Origin: Lineus longissimus
Lineage: Eukaryota > Nemertea > Pilidiophora > Heteronemertea > Lineidae
Reading direction: 5' to 3'
Assembly (NCBI RefSeq): GCF_910592395.1
Contig: NC_088314.1
Coordinates: forward strand, 3,598,001 to 3,658,000
Length of the DNA: 60,000 nt
Shown: positions 13,204 to 24,029 of the stretch, in pieces
Numbering within the stretch: position 1 is the first letter of the stretch
Layout of the letters: each line of letters begins with the position of its first letter
Notes under the pieces: model-generated
Seen by the model: the letters and a program-made list of their open reading frames with translations, nothing else
Told to the model about the DNA's origin: nothing
Databases searched by the model: none
Translations under genes and position numbers: made by a program

Positions 13204-15460
13204 TGGTCCATCCGACTCAATAGAACTAATTTCAGCGCTGACGGCAATAAGACTTCACAGGATTGGGTTCAATAATTTCTCATTTTCCTTGAATGGCTTT
13301 CCTACCCTCCAGGCAAATCACTTAGGTTCGAGGTTAAACCAATGTGTGGCAGGTCGTAGACATGCCTTTAGTGACGGAGTGGTCGCCTGGAGTGTCGTGG
13401 GACCGCGAGTGTCCATCAGCCAAAGAAGAAAGTGTTATTCGAATAAGATTTTTATTTGAATAAGACTTTTCTTCGATAAGAAAAGGTTTGACAAAGCCTT
13501 ATATACTTGATTCTTAAGGATGTGAAGAGCAATTATTTGCCTCTTCATGAGTTCATACGTACATTTATGCAACCTCGGGTGTCAAATCCCAGCTATTTCG
13601 GCAAGGCATTGTCCCAGACAGCGAAAGTGGTGATTGCCATTCTCCAGGCCGAGTGTTATCGGCTGAGGAAGAATGGCCAATCGTCCCGCTTCTGGTGTGT
13701 AATTTCCATTGGAATATCCAGTCGTCTGACCCCATTGTTCTCACACTGTGATCTCAGTCGGGGGCAATTGATGCTCTGTAAATAGAAATACCACGAAGGA
13801 TCATTCTAAAGACAAAAAGTATACAAAATATCAACAGGTCAAGACACCACATGGTATATACAACGGGTGTTGTATTGTTCCAATGATGGCATCCCTAATG
13901 TTGTTTGCATGGTGCGTTTAATATATGGTAAATCATCGGGGCGATGTTTAACAAATGATAAATCATCCGGACGATGAATATAAAAGTCAAACCTAAAAGA
14001 AGTTTCTGACCATGACTACACTGCGAAGTGCTTTGAACATAGCTGAGATCGCACCAGGGAAATCGCGTAATGTATCTGGATATTACGCTGTACACTGATG
14101 TGTTTAGCCTGATCTCCTCAACCAGTTTTTATCACTGCAGTCCTATCAAGATGGTGAAATCGCACTTTTAAACAACAGCCCATCCCCTGATGGCAATCCG
14201 CGATCCTGGCTTTGAATGTGGCTGGCCTGGGATTTATCCCCAATGGGAATCACTAGAAGTTTAAACTGCTGCCGTAGAGTAGTGATATTGACAGATGGTT
14301 GTCAAAAGGGATCATGATCACGATAAATCGTGGGTGTTGGATGTCGAACTTATGGAGTAAAATTCAACGGTATAGACGTTTATGAGCCTACCAACAGGTT
14401 GTAAGTAAGTTGTAACGTTACATCTAACATGGTTGGGACAAAATTCAAATAATTTGAAAAGTAGGCCAAATGAAATTGAAGGGGTACCCCGTTCCTTAAA
14501 CAAATTGTTTTGGCTTGCATTTGGCAGTTCTCATGCCCATTTACAAGTAGTTCCACATCAGGGACATTCAGCAACAGGCCGAGGAGAAGTGTAAAAGCCC
14601 TGCAGTATCTACTTCAAACAAAACTCTGTCTCAGCCTTATCATGTTATGTTGATGCAGGAAGAATAGTTATAAACTAAAAATGGACCCGTGGAGAAATAC
14701 TTGTTTGAAAGGATGGAAAAGATGACCAGATAATATGGGGGGAGGGGGCAATGGCAAAGTAACCTGATTGATTTTGTTTGTAATCTGATAGTTTTTGTGT
14801 AATACGCACTCAGGATAAAGCGTGAAAAAGGAACAATCACGTTTTACGTGGTTGATCCTACCTGCCATAGGGTACCCTTAGCATCGGGTACACGTCGAGG
14901 TTCTAGAGATCAGTGCTACTCATTTGGAAAGGATTTCATTTAAAACGTGGTAATGCAAAGACAAGTTGACCAAACTGTTTGCATCTTTAAAAATAAGCAA
15001 CGTCAACATATCATTTTAATTTCTTCGGTTTATCATCAGGTTGGTTTCAAAATACATTCTTAAATTTCTCAAAATGCCTTCTGATTTGGGATCGCAGATT
15101 TGAGATTTCAATGAGATTGATATCAAAATATCAAATTGAACTAAATAAGTTACAGCATCAAAATAGGAAAACCAAATATGTTAGAATTTATTTCGAGACC
15201 AACTTGATAATAAACTGAGGAAATTAGAGTGACATGTTAGTATTGATTATTTCTAAAGATGCAAATAGTTTGATCAATTTGTCTTTGCAATACCACGTTT
15301 TGAATGAAATCCTAGTGATACAGTGAGCACACTCTGGCCACTTCCACTTGAAGGTCCCTCTGGGGTCTGCGGAGAGTGTTCTGCGTTGGAATGCTGCCCT
15401 GGGTGTAAATGAGTACATCACGAACGTTCCCGGGTGCTTGGCGTATAAACGTATATCTCT
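13204..15460. other. No gene recognised
   Basis: No supported coding region. A pair of near-identical short phrases, AAATCATC followed by GGACGATG or GGGCGATG, at about 13931-13977 is a small local duplication. Confidence 0.5.
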
Positions 15461-15800
15461 TACGCGTCAAGGGGAGTGATTATACCATTAAGAATGGTCT
15501 CCGGCTCTGATCACTCCGAATGACATGCCATTAAACCGTAGCTAGTCACTGCACACTGTCCTACACATCCTTTGCAAAAACCTGCCTGATCTGATCTTGT
15601 CACGTTCATGCAGCAAGGAGAGATATAGATCTCATGCGCACTGTAGTCCAAATGGCATACCATTAAATCTTAGCAAGCCATTGCACACGTGCAACCTGAC
15701 CGGCCATGCAATCTTCCCTCTTCCTTTTCTGACTCTGCCTGATCTTATCATGTCACGTTGACGCTGCAAGGAGAGTGGTTATACGATCAGGAATGTCAAC
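15461..15800. repeat. Degenerate tandem repeat, unit about 150 bp, 2+ copies
   Basis: The anchor CAAGGRGAG/GCAAGGAGAG occurs at about 15468, 15614 and 15767, giving spacings of 146 and 153 bp. Between the first and second and between the second and third anchors the same order of phrases is seen: a CATTAAA segment, a CCATTGCACAC/TCACTGCACAC segment, and CTGCCTGATCT followed by GTCACGTT. The third unit is partial. Copies are strongly diverged. Confidence 0.7.
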
Positions 15801-16610
15801 TTCTTGTCAGAGCAAATCTTATTTGGACTTGAAGAGTTGGACGTTTATATCAATAAGTGGCTTTGAAGGTCAACCGATTACGAATCGATCGAGTAACCAC
15901 AGCGTGTTTACGCTTTCTATTCCAATAAATTATTCCTTGCTCACTTAATAGTATAAAGTATGCAATGGTGGTGAACGATGTTGCCTCAACATATCAAGCA
16001 ACAAGATAAAAGTTATTGGAAGTTAGGTTGAGTGTCTTGTGTTGATGGGTTAAATGGTTTGGAGTGAACGGTCACTTTGTGGAACGATCGCGAATTGTCT
16101 CCGTTAGGATTTCAGATGCACATTGGAAAACAGCCTCAAATAACTTGGCTCACTGTGGTGACCAATGATAGATTATATTTCGCTCTTACTTTAGTATGGT
16201 TAAATCTGCTCCTTGCATGTCCAATTTAACGACATACAAGTATAAGAAGTCCAAAAGCAGGAAACGTGATAATGATACTGAAAGACTGAGAGATCCTACT
16301 CTTCTTGAATTCCTATATTGTTACCCACATTCGTAGAAGCAAGTCAACAAATTGTATTTTTTCTCGTATCAACAGGAAATGACTCCGTTTGTTGCCTTTA
16401 AAATGCCTTTAACAGCAATCATTTCGAAATCTGAAGACCCCAACTCTTATAAATTAACAACAGGGTTGTTGTGAACCAACGACGAACTTTGAAGTGCCAA
16501 CTTCAGAGTTTTTCGAAAGAAACATTGGGGATGGCGGTCGTATTTAAAACATTAAAGTTCTTCCTTCGGTGCAATGAGATTAACTGTGGGTTGCCAATCT
16601 CGTCATCAGT
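15801..16610. other. No gene recognised
   Basis: AT-rich sequence without coding pattern or visible repeat. Confidence 0.55.
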
Positions 16611-17127
16611 TCCCTGCAATCAAGGATGTGAGACAATGGGATGAGTGTTGATAAGATTTGGGAAGTGGGTGCAATACCCTCGAATACAGTGGAGCCAATT
16701 GGTTCGGCAATCCATTGCCGATACAAATTGCCGAGCGAATTTGTCCCACCAAGCTTGATGGTCCAAATTCGCCCGGCTTGTTAAAAGCTCGGCTTTGTCG
16801 TGGTGTACGCGCAAATGGATCGGCAATTAGCTAGTTAGATGGTTCGGCTCCAGGCGGCGCTTTCGAAATGGCGCTTTCTGCGCATGCAATTTATTGTTTG
16901 CGCGCCATCTGTAGCCGGATTTTATAACTAGCTGCAGCGCTGGTGTAAGCGCTTGGTGGATTTTCGATGGTGCGGCATTGGTTCCCGAACCAAGATTGGT
17001 GGTCCATTTTCAGGTGGTGTAAGTGCGGCTAATTTCACCAATATAATAAACACCTATATAATAAACACCCACTTCCCGAATCCTATCGACAATCTTCCCA
17101 CTATCTCAGCATCCTTGATTGCAGGGA
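16611..17127. mobile_element. Non-autonomous DNA transposon-like element with long terminal inverted repeats
   Basis: The left end 16611-16671 and the right end 17066-17127 are inverted copies of about 61 bp with scattered mismatches; the outer boundary is TCCCTGCAATCAAGGATG on the left and its complement on the right. The 394-bp interior has no transposase frame and is rich in GGCAA/TTGCC palindromic phrases and repeated GGTTCGG-type blocks. I could not find a clear target-site duplication at the flanks, so exact termini are provisional. The structure fits a MITE or fold-back element; family not recognised. Confidence 0.7.
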
Positions 17128-18841
17128 CAACGCTGGCAGAGATGCCAAAGCAAAAATGATGGATGAATAGCAGCCACCTTAACTGACAACCAAGATGACT
17201 TCATTACGACAATGGATGACTGGACACGGAGAGGAAAATATCTTGTGCGAGGATTGACAGTCCATCGCGAGCGTTGAGCAGATATGGTCTTTGTTTCATT
17301 GCCACTCCGTTAGCGTGTGATGTGATCTTTGTATGGTTTCTTGTGTGCGTCAAAACCAAGATTTCACTTCTGCTGATGTAAGCAAGGTATAGAAGACACC
17401 ATAGACAAAGACCAGTGCCTTGGTCTTCACACCGATGTTCAAAGGGACCCGCCCTGGTCGAGAGTATACGAACCACTAGACATGCTAGACAACAGCAGTT
17501 CCTCTCGTTGAAGCTTTGCTATGAATATCAAACTTATCTGATAAACATAGTCGGACTAAGTCTTTCTGATATATAATTGACTTTATACACGCAAAAAGTG
17601 TCATACAGCCTTCAAATCTTATTAGCAATGATAATCATACTAAAAAAAAGCATGAGAGACTCTTCTCGCCAAAACAAAAACTTCAAGCAAGTGCCAGATG
17701 TCCTGTACAGAGAGTATTACAACGGCCAGGCCGCGAGTCCAATATATATGTTTACTAGTGTTCATCCAGCTGTGGACAGGATCTCGAAGGATGTTGACTT
17801 TCGCTTTGATAATCGGAAACGAAGCCGGCGGTTTGGTATCGGATATATTTGCATTGCTTCCACTAAGTTTTCATTCAGTTTCAGCTGCTTCAATATCAAT
17901 ATCAGACTACCTTTAAGTTGTATCAGCAATTTATTGAAGAAACATGGTGCGAGAACCGAAAATTAATCCAGGTCAATTAAAGATCAAAGAAATCTGACCG
18001 GTAGTTCGCACCCCGGAACCCAAACCATGCGCGTTTTCCCAAAGAAATAAAAACGAGACTGGTGGGAAATCGATTTTAACAAACAGCACATCACACGAAA
18101 TTATATTAAGTTTATCTCAGGATTCATAGATTCATGGTAAATGCCAGTTGAATTGACGAGAAAACCAAAACGCAATTCGACATTTGCTGAAATCGGATCG
18201 TTTATGAAATACAATTCCATTTTAATTGTATTCCTTCCAATCGCATAATAAACGTCTAACAACGAGATGTATATGTATTCATATACAGCTTTATTCAACG
18301 TGTTACAAGTTTCCTTTTGTCGTCCGTTAGGGAAACGGGCAGAAAAAGTAAAAACCACGATCACTACTTGATATGTTCATTCATCATATTTCGGTACACA
18401 ACTCTTCGTCATTGGTTCTTGTTTCGTCATCCGGGACGAACACTCGGCTCATGTTGTCACAGTGCCTTTGCTCCTCCCTTAGGCAGCTCGGAAAGGTCTT
18501 GACATGGCAATAAACTTCATCTGGGAGCATATGTTCCTTCGTTCGCCTAAACATGCTCACACACATAAATCCATTGCCTTTCCACCGCGGATGACTTCTA
18601 TAACTGGTCTCTCCATTTACCACGTCGACGTGTGCTCCTCGCCCTCTCTCTCTAGCGATGGCATCCAAGAATCTAGAAGCGAGAGTCATGAGATGGCTGT
18701 GAGGTAATTGTCAAAGTTTTGTTGGGACGAACTGCTCCCACCGACGGTACTTGTGCGGCTACTTCATGTGGTACAGTCATACCATTTGGCTAAAAACGGC
18801 TTAAGTCCTGTACATATTTCGAAAAGAAGTCGTTTGATTCA
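17128..18841. other. No gene recognised upstream of the receptor pair
   Basis: The longest frame (17577-17966, 129 codons) does not start at ATG-like context with protein-like composition and matches nothing I know. Minus-strand frames at 18101-18689 likewise show no domain. Confidence 0.5.
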
Positions 18842-19002
18842 GAGAACTCATTGAACTACATGCTGAATCAAAAAGAAGATTAGTAGTTGCTATCTATTGG
18901 CCAATCCATCAGAGAACCACTGCTTCTGTTCGAATCCTTGCTGATAGTACGTCAGGTACGTACTTCTGTAATTCTGTAGTTCGGAAGATTTCAAAAATTG
19001 TG

Positions 19003-20001
19003 ATGGGTATCGGCCCCGCGTCAAACCTTTCGACTACATTCTTAAGAGAATACGATCCAACTTCCAGAATAGTGGCGGCAGTTCTGAAAGGCTTATTGTT
19101 TGTTTTTGAATTTATGTTACCACCACTGCTCGCCATCATAGGTCTGGTTGGTAACTTTCTAAGCTACCGCCTGATGAAAAATGAGAAGTACAAATCTTCG
19201 ACGACTTGCTACTACATGCGCTGTGTCTCTCTCGGAGACACTTTGTATATAACACTAGATGTTATTTTGTCTTACATATTATCTTTTGTGATGGAAGAAT
19301 CTTTCCCATCAAGCGACCGGAGAGAAATCTGCTTTTTCTGGATATTTTGCTACACCTTTGCTGGCGCCCTATCGCCGTGGTTCCTTGTCGTGATGTCGAT
19401 CGACCGCTTTGTGGCAGTAACATGGCCACTGAGAGCAAGAACGTTTTGCACGATTAAAAAGGCCTGGTTTGTAACTGGTTCGATCGATGCGATTTCAATC
19501 ACATGGGCCCTTTTGGAGAATCTGAGGACATACACGCCTCACGACACGTACATTTGTCCTTATCTGCACAAGTATGAAGACCTTTACGATCTCATTAGAG
19601 CATTCTACGTGACCTATATCCCAGTAACAGCTCTTACAATCTTTAGTATCGGTACAGTCCTAGCAGTTCACCGAGCACAACAGCGCCGAGAAGCAGCATT
19701 AGAAACTTCTGAAAAATCAAACTCCGAAAAGGAATCCTCCATTACAAAGATGATGGTCCTTGTGACATTGACCTACGCCATATCAAGCATACCTTACCGC
19801 ATTTTCCAACTGTACGTACATTTCTTCAAACCAGGGGAATTGACCGATTTAATGATACTACAGGTATCAGTGGCTTATAATATAGTTAAAATGTTAGACG
19901 GTCTTAATTTTACCATGAATTTCTATGTCTACATTTTAGGCTGCAAGCGTTTTAGATCGGAGCTTCGGGCAACAATATGCGGGGTGGGTCAGAATGGGTG
20001 A
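19003..20001 (+). CDS. Rhodopsin-like (class A) GPCR, peptide-receptor-like, copy 1
   Basis: A 332-residue seven-transmembrane receptor in one uninterrupted frame, expected at the plasma membrane. The start is the ATG at 19003, with G at +4; the codon before it is GTG and no in-frame ATG precedes it back to a stop near 18838. N-terminus: glycosylation sequon NLS at residue 8. TM1 about 29-53 with the G-N pair at 50-51; TM2 about 70-93 with the conserved D79; C110 at the start of TM3 and C185 in the second extracellular loop are the expected disulfide pair; DRF at 134-136 replaces DRY; TM5 carries P207; TM6 has P264 but Ser-Ile where CWxP has Trp; TM7 ends NFYVY (306-310) in place of NPxxY, followed by a helix 8 containing GCKRFRSEL and a cysteine at 326 that could be acylated. 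The motifs recall FMRFamide/GPR139-type receptors; the ligand is not inferable. AG at 18978-18979, after a T-rich tract, could be the acceptor of a 5'-UTR intron. It is a tandem paralogue of the gene at 21153. Confidence 0.95.
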   Translation: MGIGPASNLSTTFLREYDPTSRIVAAVLKGLLFVFEFMLPPLLAIIGLVGNFLSYRLMKNEKYKSSTTCYYMRCVSLGDTLYITLDVILSYILSFVMEESFPSSDRREICFFWIFCYTFAGALSPWFLVVMSIDRFVAVTWPLRARTFCTIKKAWFVTGSIDAISITWALLENLRTYTPHDTYICPYLHKYEDLYDLIRAFYVTYIPVTALTIFSIGTVLAVHRAQQRREAALETSEKSNSEKESSITKMMVLVTLTYAISSIPYRIFQLYVHFFKPGELTDLMILQVSVAYNIVKMLDGLNFTMNFYVYILGCKRFRSELRATICGVGQNG

Positions 20002-21084
20002 TAAGATGAAATGTTGACACTGAAAATGCTCGGCCATTGCTGTGTGAGCCTGTATTTGCTCTCCGTGTGTGAGCGTACTGTCCACCCTTGCGAATGTACA
20101 AAACCTACATCATGGAGTTGTCGTGAGAGACGTTAAAACCTCTGGTGACGACTACATGTAGTATAGGCTTTTTTTCTCAAAATCAAAAAAAATCAAACAC
20201 ATGTACAATGTACAAAGCATATGAATCATTGGTGAAGCCTTTAATTCTACTGAATTTGCAGAATGCGCAATCTCCTTGTTCCTATATTTCATTTCACGAT
20301 TTTATAGCCGATACACACACAGTTTCTTTAGATACATCAATATATTACACATCTCAAGTTACTACTTATTCAGAAACCTTTATAACGGTGAGGAAAATCT
20401 GAGCTTGCCACATGATACATTCATATAAATTTTTCGATACAAACACTTTTTCAACAAGTGAGCTAGCATTGTGGGCTTACCCAGCGTCGATTGTTCAATA
20501 CCAACGGGAAAGGAGTACTGTTTAGTGTTAAACTCAATTTTTTTTAAAAGCACAAAAGTCATGCTATCCTTAACGGTTACGTATTGATTAGACGTTATCT
20601 CTTTCAGTTAATCCCATTAAAACCTTCACGTTAAGAAATAACGACTCCGTAAAAGGATAACGGGGTTTTGACAACCCAGCCCTGGTTGAGACAGTTAATG
20701 ATACAACCGGAGAAGTATCGGAGACTACGTGTGATTGGCAAATCTCCCAACACTCTTGCCGAAATGCCCAGTGTACAAAATGTCGATGAAAAGATACCGT
20801 CATCAGGACTCCCAAGGCCTTTACATAGCCGCTGTTATATAGCTACAGCCTCGGTTAAAGGTGGTACAAGGCCTTAGGAGTCAACATGAAGGTAGGCCCA
20901 AACGTTGTTCCTGTCATGGATTTCGATTTACACTGGTCCACCGTGTAATCGTGCTTTCTTTCCGTTTTGTTCATGTTTTCACTGGCCCACGTATTAGGGA
21001 CAAAAATCTGCTTCGGCTTCTCCTTGCCATATTGACCTCGCGTTACATGTCTGTCAGCTACAGTACATGTAAGTACGGGCATTT
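20002..21084. other. Spacer between the two receptor genes
   Basis: About 1.1 kb with no coding signal. It should hold the 3' UTR of the first receptor and the promoter and any 5'-UTR exon of the second. I could not identify a clear AATAAA signal or TATA box with confidence. Confidence 0.6.
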
Positions 21085-21129
21085 GTTTCTGGTCAGTTAA
21101 AAATTAGGTTTCTGGTCAGGTAATAATTG
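21085..21129 (+). repeat. 23-bp tandem duplication just upstream of receptor 2
   Basis: GTTTCTGGTCAG followed by an AT-rich tail occurs at 21085 and again at 21108. It lies 24 bp before the start codon of the second receptor, in its 5' UTR or in the intron end before it. No function assigned. Confidence 0.7.
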
Positions 21130-21152
21130 GCTGAACATTTCATCTAGCGGAA

Positions 21153-22154
21153 ATGGCCATTGGTTTAACTGATCTGTATAATAATTCGGCTGCCGTAACC
21201 AACGGTACACCTACCACACTTCTCCTGGTAGATGTCCTAAAATCTTTACAGTTTATTTTTCAATTCGTGTTGCCACCATTGCTTGCTATCATTGGCCTGG
21301 TCGGAAACTATCTTAGCTACCGCCTGCTGAAAAATGAGAAGTACAAAACCTCGACGACCTGCTACTACATGCGCTGTGTCTCACTCGGAGACACCTTCTA
21401 TATAATTTTCGTAATAATTTTGTCGTATGTGATGGATTTAAAACGGGGGGATATCGCGCAGTCAACGAAAAGGAGAGACATCTGCGTTTTCTGGATCTTC
21501 AGCACTAGTTTTTGTGGCGGGCTGTCGCCGTGGTTTCTCGTCGTGATGGCTATCGACCGCTTTGTGGTAGTAAGATGGCCGCTTAAAGCAAGGAGGTTTT
21601 GCACAATGAAGAAAGCATACGTCTTAACAGGGTTTATCTATGCAGTGTCAATCACATGGGGGCTTATGGTAAATCTGCGAACATACGTACCAAATGACAG
21701 GTACATTTGTCCCTACGAATACCCGCACGAAGACATATACGACCTCGCTAGAGGATTCTATGTGACATATATCCCCGTCACGGTTCTCCTGATATCTAGC
21801 ATTGGTACAGTTATTGCATTGGGCCAAGCTCGTAAACGCCGAGAAACAATGAAAACGTCTGTAAAATCTTCAAACTCCGAAAAAGAGTCCTCTATTACAA
21901 AGATGATGGTTCTCGTCAGCTTAACCTACGCCATCTCCAGTCTGCCATACCGTATTTACCAAATTTACATGCACTTCTTTGCAGGGGAATGGACCGAACT
22001 AACCGTCCTTAAACTAACACTGGCTTACAACATCGCAGGCAAAACATTCGACGGCCTCAATTTCACCATGAATTTCTATATCTACATTTTAGGATGCAAA
22101 CGCTTTCGATCAGAGCTTCGCGCATTGCTGTGCGGGGCGGGTCAGAATAGGTGA
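21153..22154 (+). CDS. Rhodopsin-like (class A) GPCR, peptide-receptor-like, copy 2
   Basis: A 333-residue intronless seven-transmembrane receptor, about 67 percent identical by hand count to the receptor at 19003 over the core (166 of 246 columns, residues 31-276). Start ATG at 21153 has A at -3 and G at +4; an AG at 21146-21147 after TTTCATCT could be a 5'-UTR splice acceptor. N-terminus carries sequons NNS (10) and NGT (17). G-N at 51-52 in TM1, D80 in TM2, C111/C186 disulfide pair, DRF at 135-137, P208 in TM5, TM6 SSLPY around P265 (no CWxP tryptophan), TM7 NFYIY at 307-311, helix 8 GCKRFRSEL. The two copies match almost completely at intracellular loop 1/TM2 and at the loop 3-TM6 junction (SNSEKESSITKMMVLV), and differ most in the N-terminus and first extracellular loop (residues 91-110, 6 of 20 identical). 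This fits shared signalling with altered ligand contact; the ligand is unknown. Confidence 0.95.
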   Translation: MAIGLTDLYNNSAAVTNGTPTTLLLVDVLKSLQFIFQFVLPPLLAIIGLVGNYLSYRLLKNEKYKTSTTCYYMRCVSLGDTFYIIFVIILSYVMDLKRGDIAQSTKRRDICVFWIFSTSFCGGLSPWFLVVMAIDRFVVVRWPLKARRFCTMKKAYVLTGFIYAVSITWGLMVNLRTYVPNDRYICPYEYPHEDIYDLARGFYVTYIPVTVLLISSIGTVIALGQARKRRETMKTSVKSSNSEKESSITKMMVLVSLTYAISSLPYRIYQIYMHFFAGEWTELTVLKLTLAYNIAGKTFDGLNFTMNFYIYILGCKRFRSELRALLCGAGQNR

Positions 22155-22663
22155 GACAAACTGTCAGGTAACATTGTGTACATTGTCTAAATGACACCAT
22201 GCACCTTAGTACTTCGTCGTTCGTACATTGTACATGTAAGTGTTGCGAAACGTGACGTATATTCTCAGACTCTAGTTTAGTCAAGATATAGTCGCAGCCA
22301 AGATTACCTACCACCAACTAAAGAATGTGGTATGAAAGCTGCTGGTATCAACATGGTACACTGAGCAACTTTCAGTTATCTACCATAGCTTTGGTCAATC
22401 TATTGATGTCAGAATGGCATCTGGTCTACCGAATCTAACCTTTAGTATCTTCGTAAAAAAAATACCCGACCTATTACCGTATTCCTGCCAGATTAATCCA
22501 TAGACTGTACTAGCTATAAACAATAAGCCTTTTCTTTTCAATTTGACCTCCATAATCAGGACACCTCTCCATATAGAAAGGACAGCATTTGTCAATCTCA
22601 AAATAGCTGAAAAACCGTAACGCTACGTCAGACCTATGTGACAGCTATCCATATTACACCGAC
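22155..22663. other. 3' flank of receptor 2, no gene recognised
   Basis: Expected to include the 3' UTR of the second receptor. No open frame of interest and no clear polyadenylation hexamer close to the stop. Confidence 0.55.
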
Positions 22664-22893
22664 TACAGCTTCTTTTTTTTCTGCTTTTTTCACCGAAGGG
22701 AGTTTTTGCAGCTGTCCGTCTGTGTCATTTCTTTCCTGACCATCATCTCCTGAAAGACCAAGCTAAAAGTATTCCCATTAATCTATCTTTCATTTCTTTC
22801 TATTTTCAGCTAAATTTTTTTTTCTCGGAAGAGATTGTTCGCGCAGTTCGCCTGTGACACTCCTTCCTTGACTATCATCCTGAAAGACCAGTG
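22664..22893. repeat. Diverged local tandem duplication, period about 130 bp
   Basis: A block running from a CAGCT plus long T-tract through GAAGGGAG/GAAGAGAT, GCAGYT, CCGTCTGTG/CGCCTGTG, TTCCTTGAC/TTCCTGAC to CCTGAAAGACCA appears twice, ending near 22760 and 22890. Order of phrases is conserved, sequence is diverged. Confidence 0.65.
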
Positions 22894-24029
22894 CGGCCCT
22901 GATTAATATCCATGTATGGCCTTTAAAAATACCAGTCAGTGGTCATTACTTCGTCAGCTATCAAGAAGTTATTCCTGTCATTTCTGAGAAATTGACAAAT
23001 ATCGAGTCTCGAAAAACCACCAGGTGATGGTTGACAGGTCTGATTGAAAGATATGTTGTCTTTATTACACCTAACGTGACTAAAGTGATGAAAAAACACA
23101 TACCATTTCTTTTTGACGTCATCAGGGCTCCTTCAATTATCATGTGTACAAAGATAGGCGTGTGGTCATGCGAATTTGTCAGGAGCTAGGTGACAGAAGA
23201 GATCGGATGATTCGTTTTCTCTTAGTATAGGGCTATTACGGTGAGTTGGTGTCAGTCGTGTCGTGCACAAGAGATAACATGTGGATAGCCAGACCTTCCA
23301 TTCTATTCCATTCGCAATTATCTAGCTTGGATGGGACTAGCTTCCTAACGCGTTAGCTTTCATCGATTTGACCGTATAGGCATATTCCAGTTGCACCTGA
23401 TCACAAAGGCCCACGTTCAGTACGCATACGCTCACGCAGCCGAGGAACCAGACACATTTAGCATATTGTGTAGACATTAGGATATATGTATTTAAGGACA
23501 CAAAGAGTTCAAATACTGAAACCGGATGGAAGATTTCTTATTCCTCTACTATAAGAAGTCTGACCAGTAAGTTCAGACAGGTCCAATGAGTACTGACTGA
23601 TAAACAACCACCTGTACTTATAGTACGAATAAACATATATACAGCGAACGACCGATATCACCCAGCATCTGTTTTGTCACCATAAGAAATATCCTGCTTG
23701 CCATTATTCCCGAGGACCGCTCTTTATTCTTAACATGATGATCTCATTACTCCATCAGAAAATGACTTCTATGACTTGCAAGGTATTTTCAACGAGCCTT
23801 TGTTATCTGTAGTAACCCCTTTAGGGACCGTTCGGTACATCAATCTGGTTAAGTTCTAGGACTGATACTTTAAAACTTCGAAAGCTAAAGAAAAGCTCCT
23901 TAATAAATCAACGCGTTTCAAAACGACGTCTACCTGTTGTGTCAAAAGTAAAAACATCTCAATCTACTGAATGGCTTGCTATAAATAGGCAAGTAGTTTC
24001 GCGTCAACACATTTTAATTCTTCAGGCAA
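22894..24029. other. No gene recognised
   Basis: No coding signal, RNA gene or repeat visible. Confidence 0.5.

Noticed and set aside
18101-18150. Minus-strand TTTACCATGAAT resembling the TM7 coding sequence of the receptors
   Set aside because: Only about 17 bases agree, the frame stops at once and upstream sequence does not match; chance is sufficient.
19000-19002. GTG codon as first codon of receptor 1
   Set aside because: Nuclear genes of animals start at ATG almost without exception; the next codon, at 19003, is ATG and was used.
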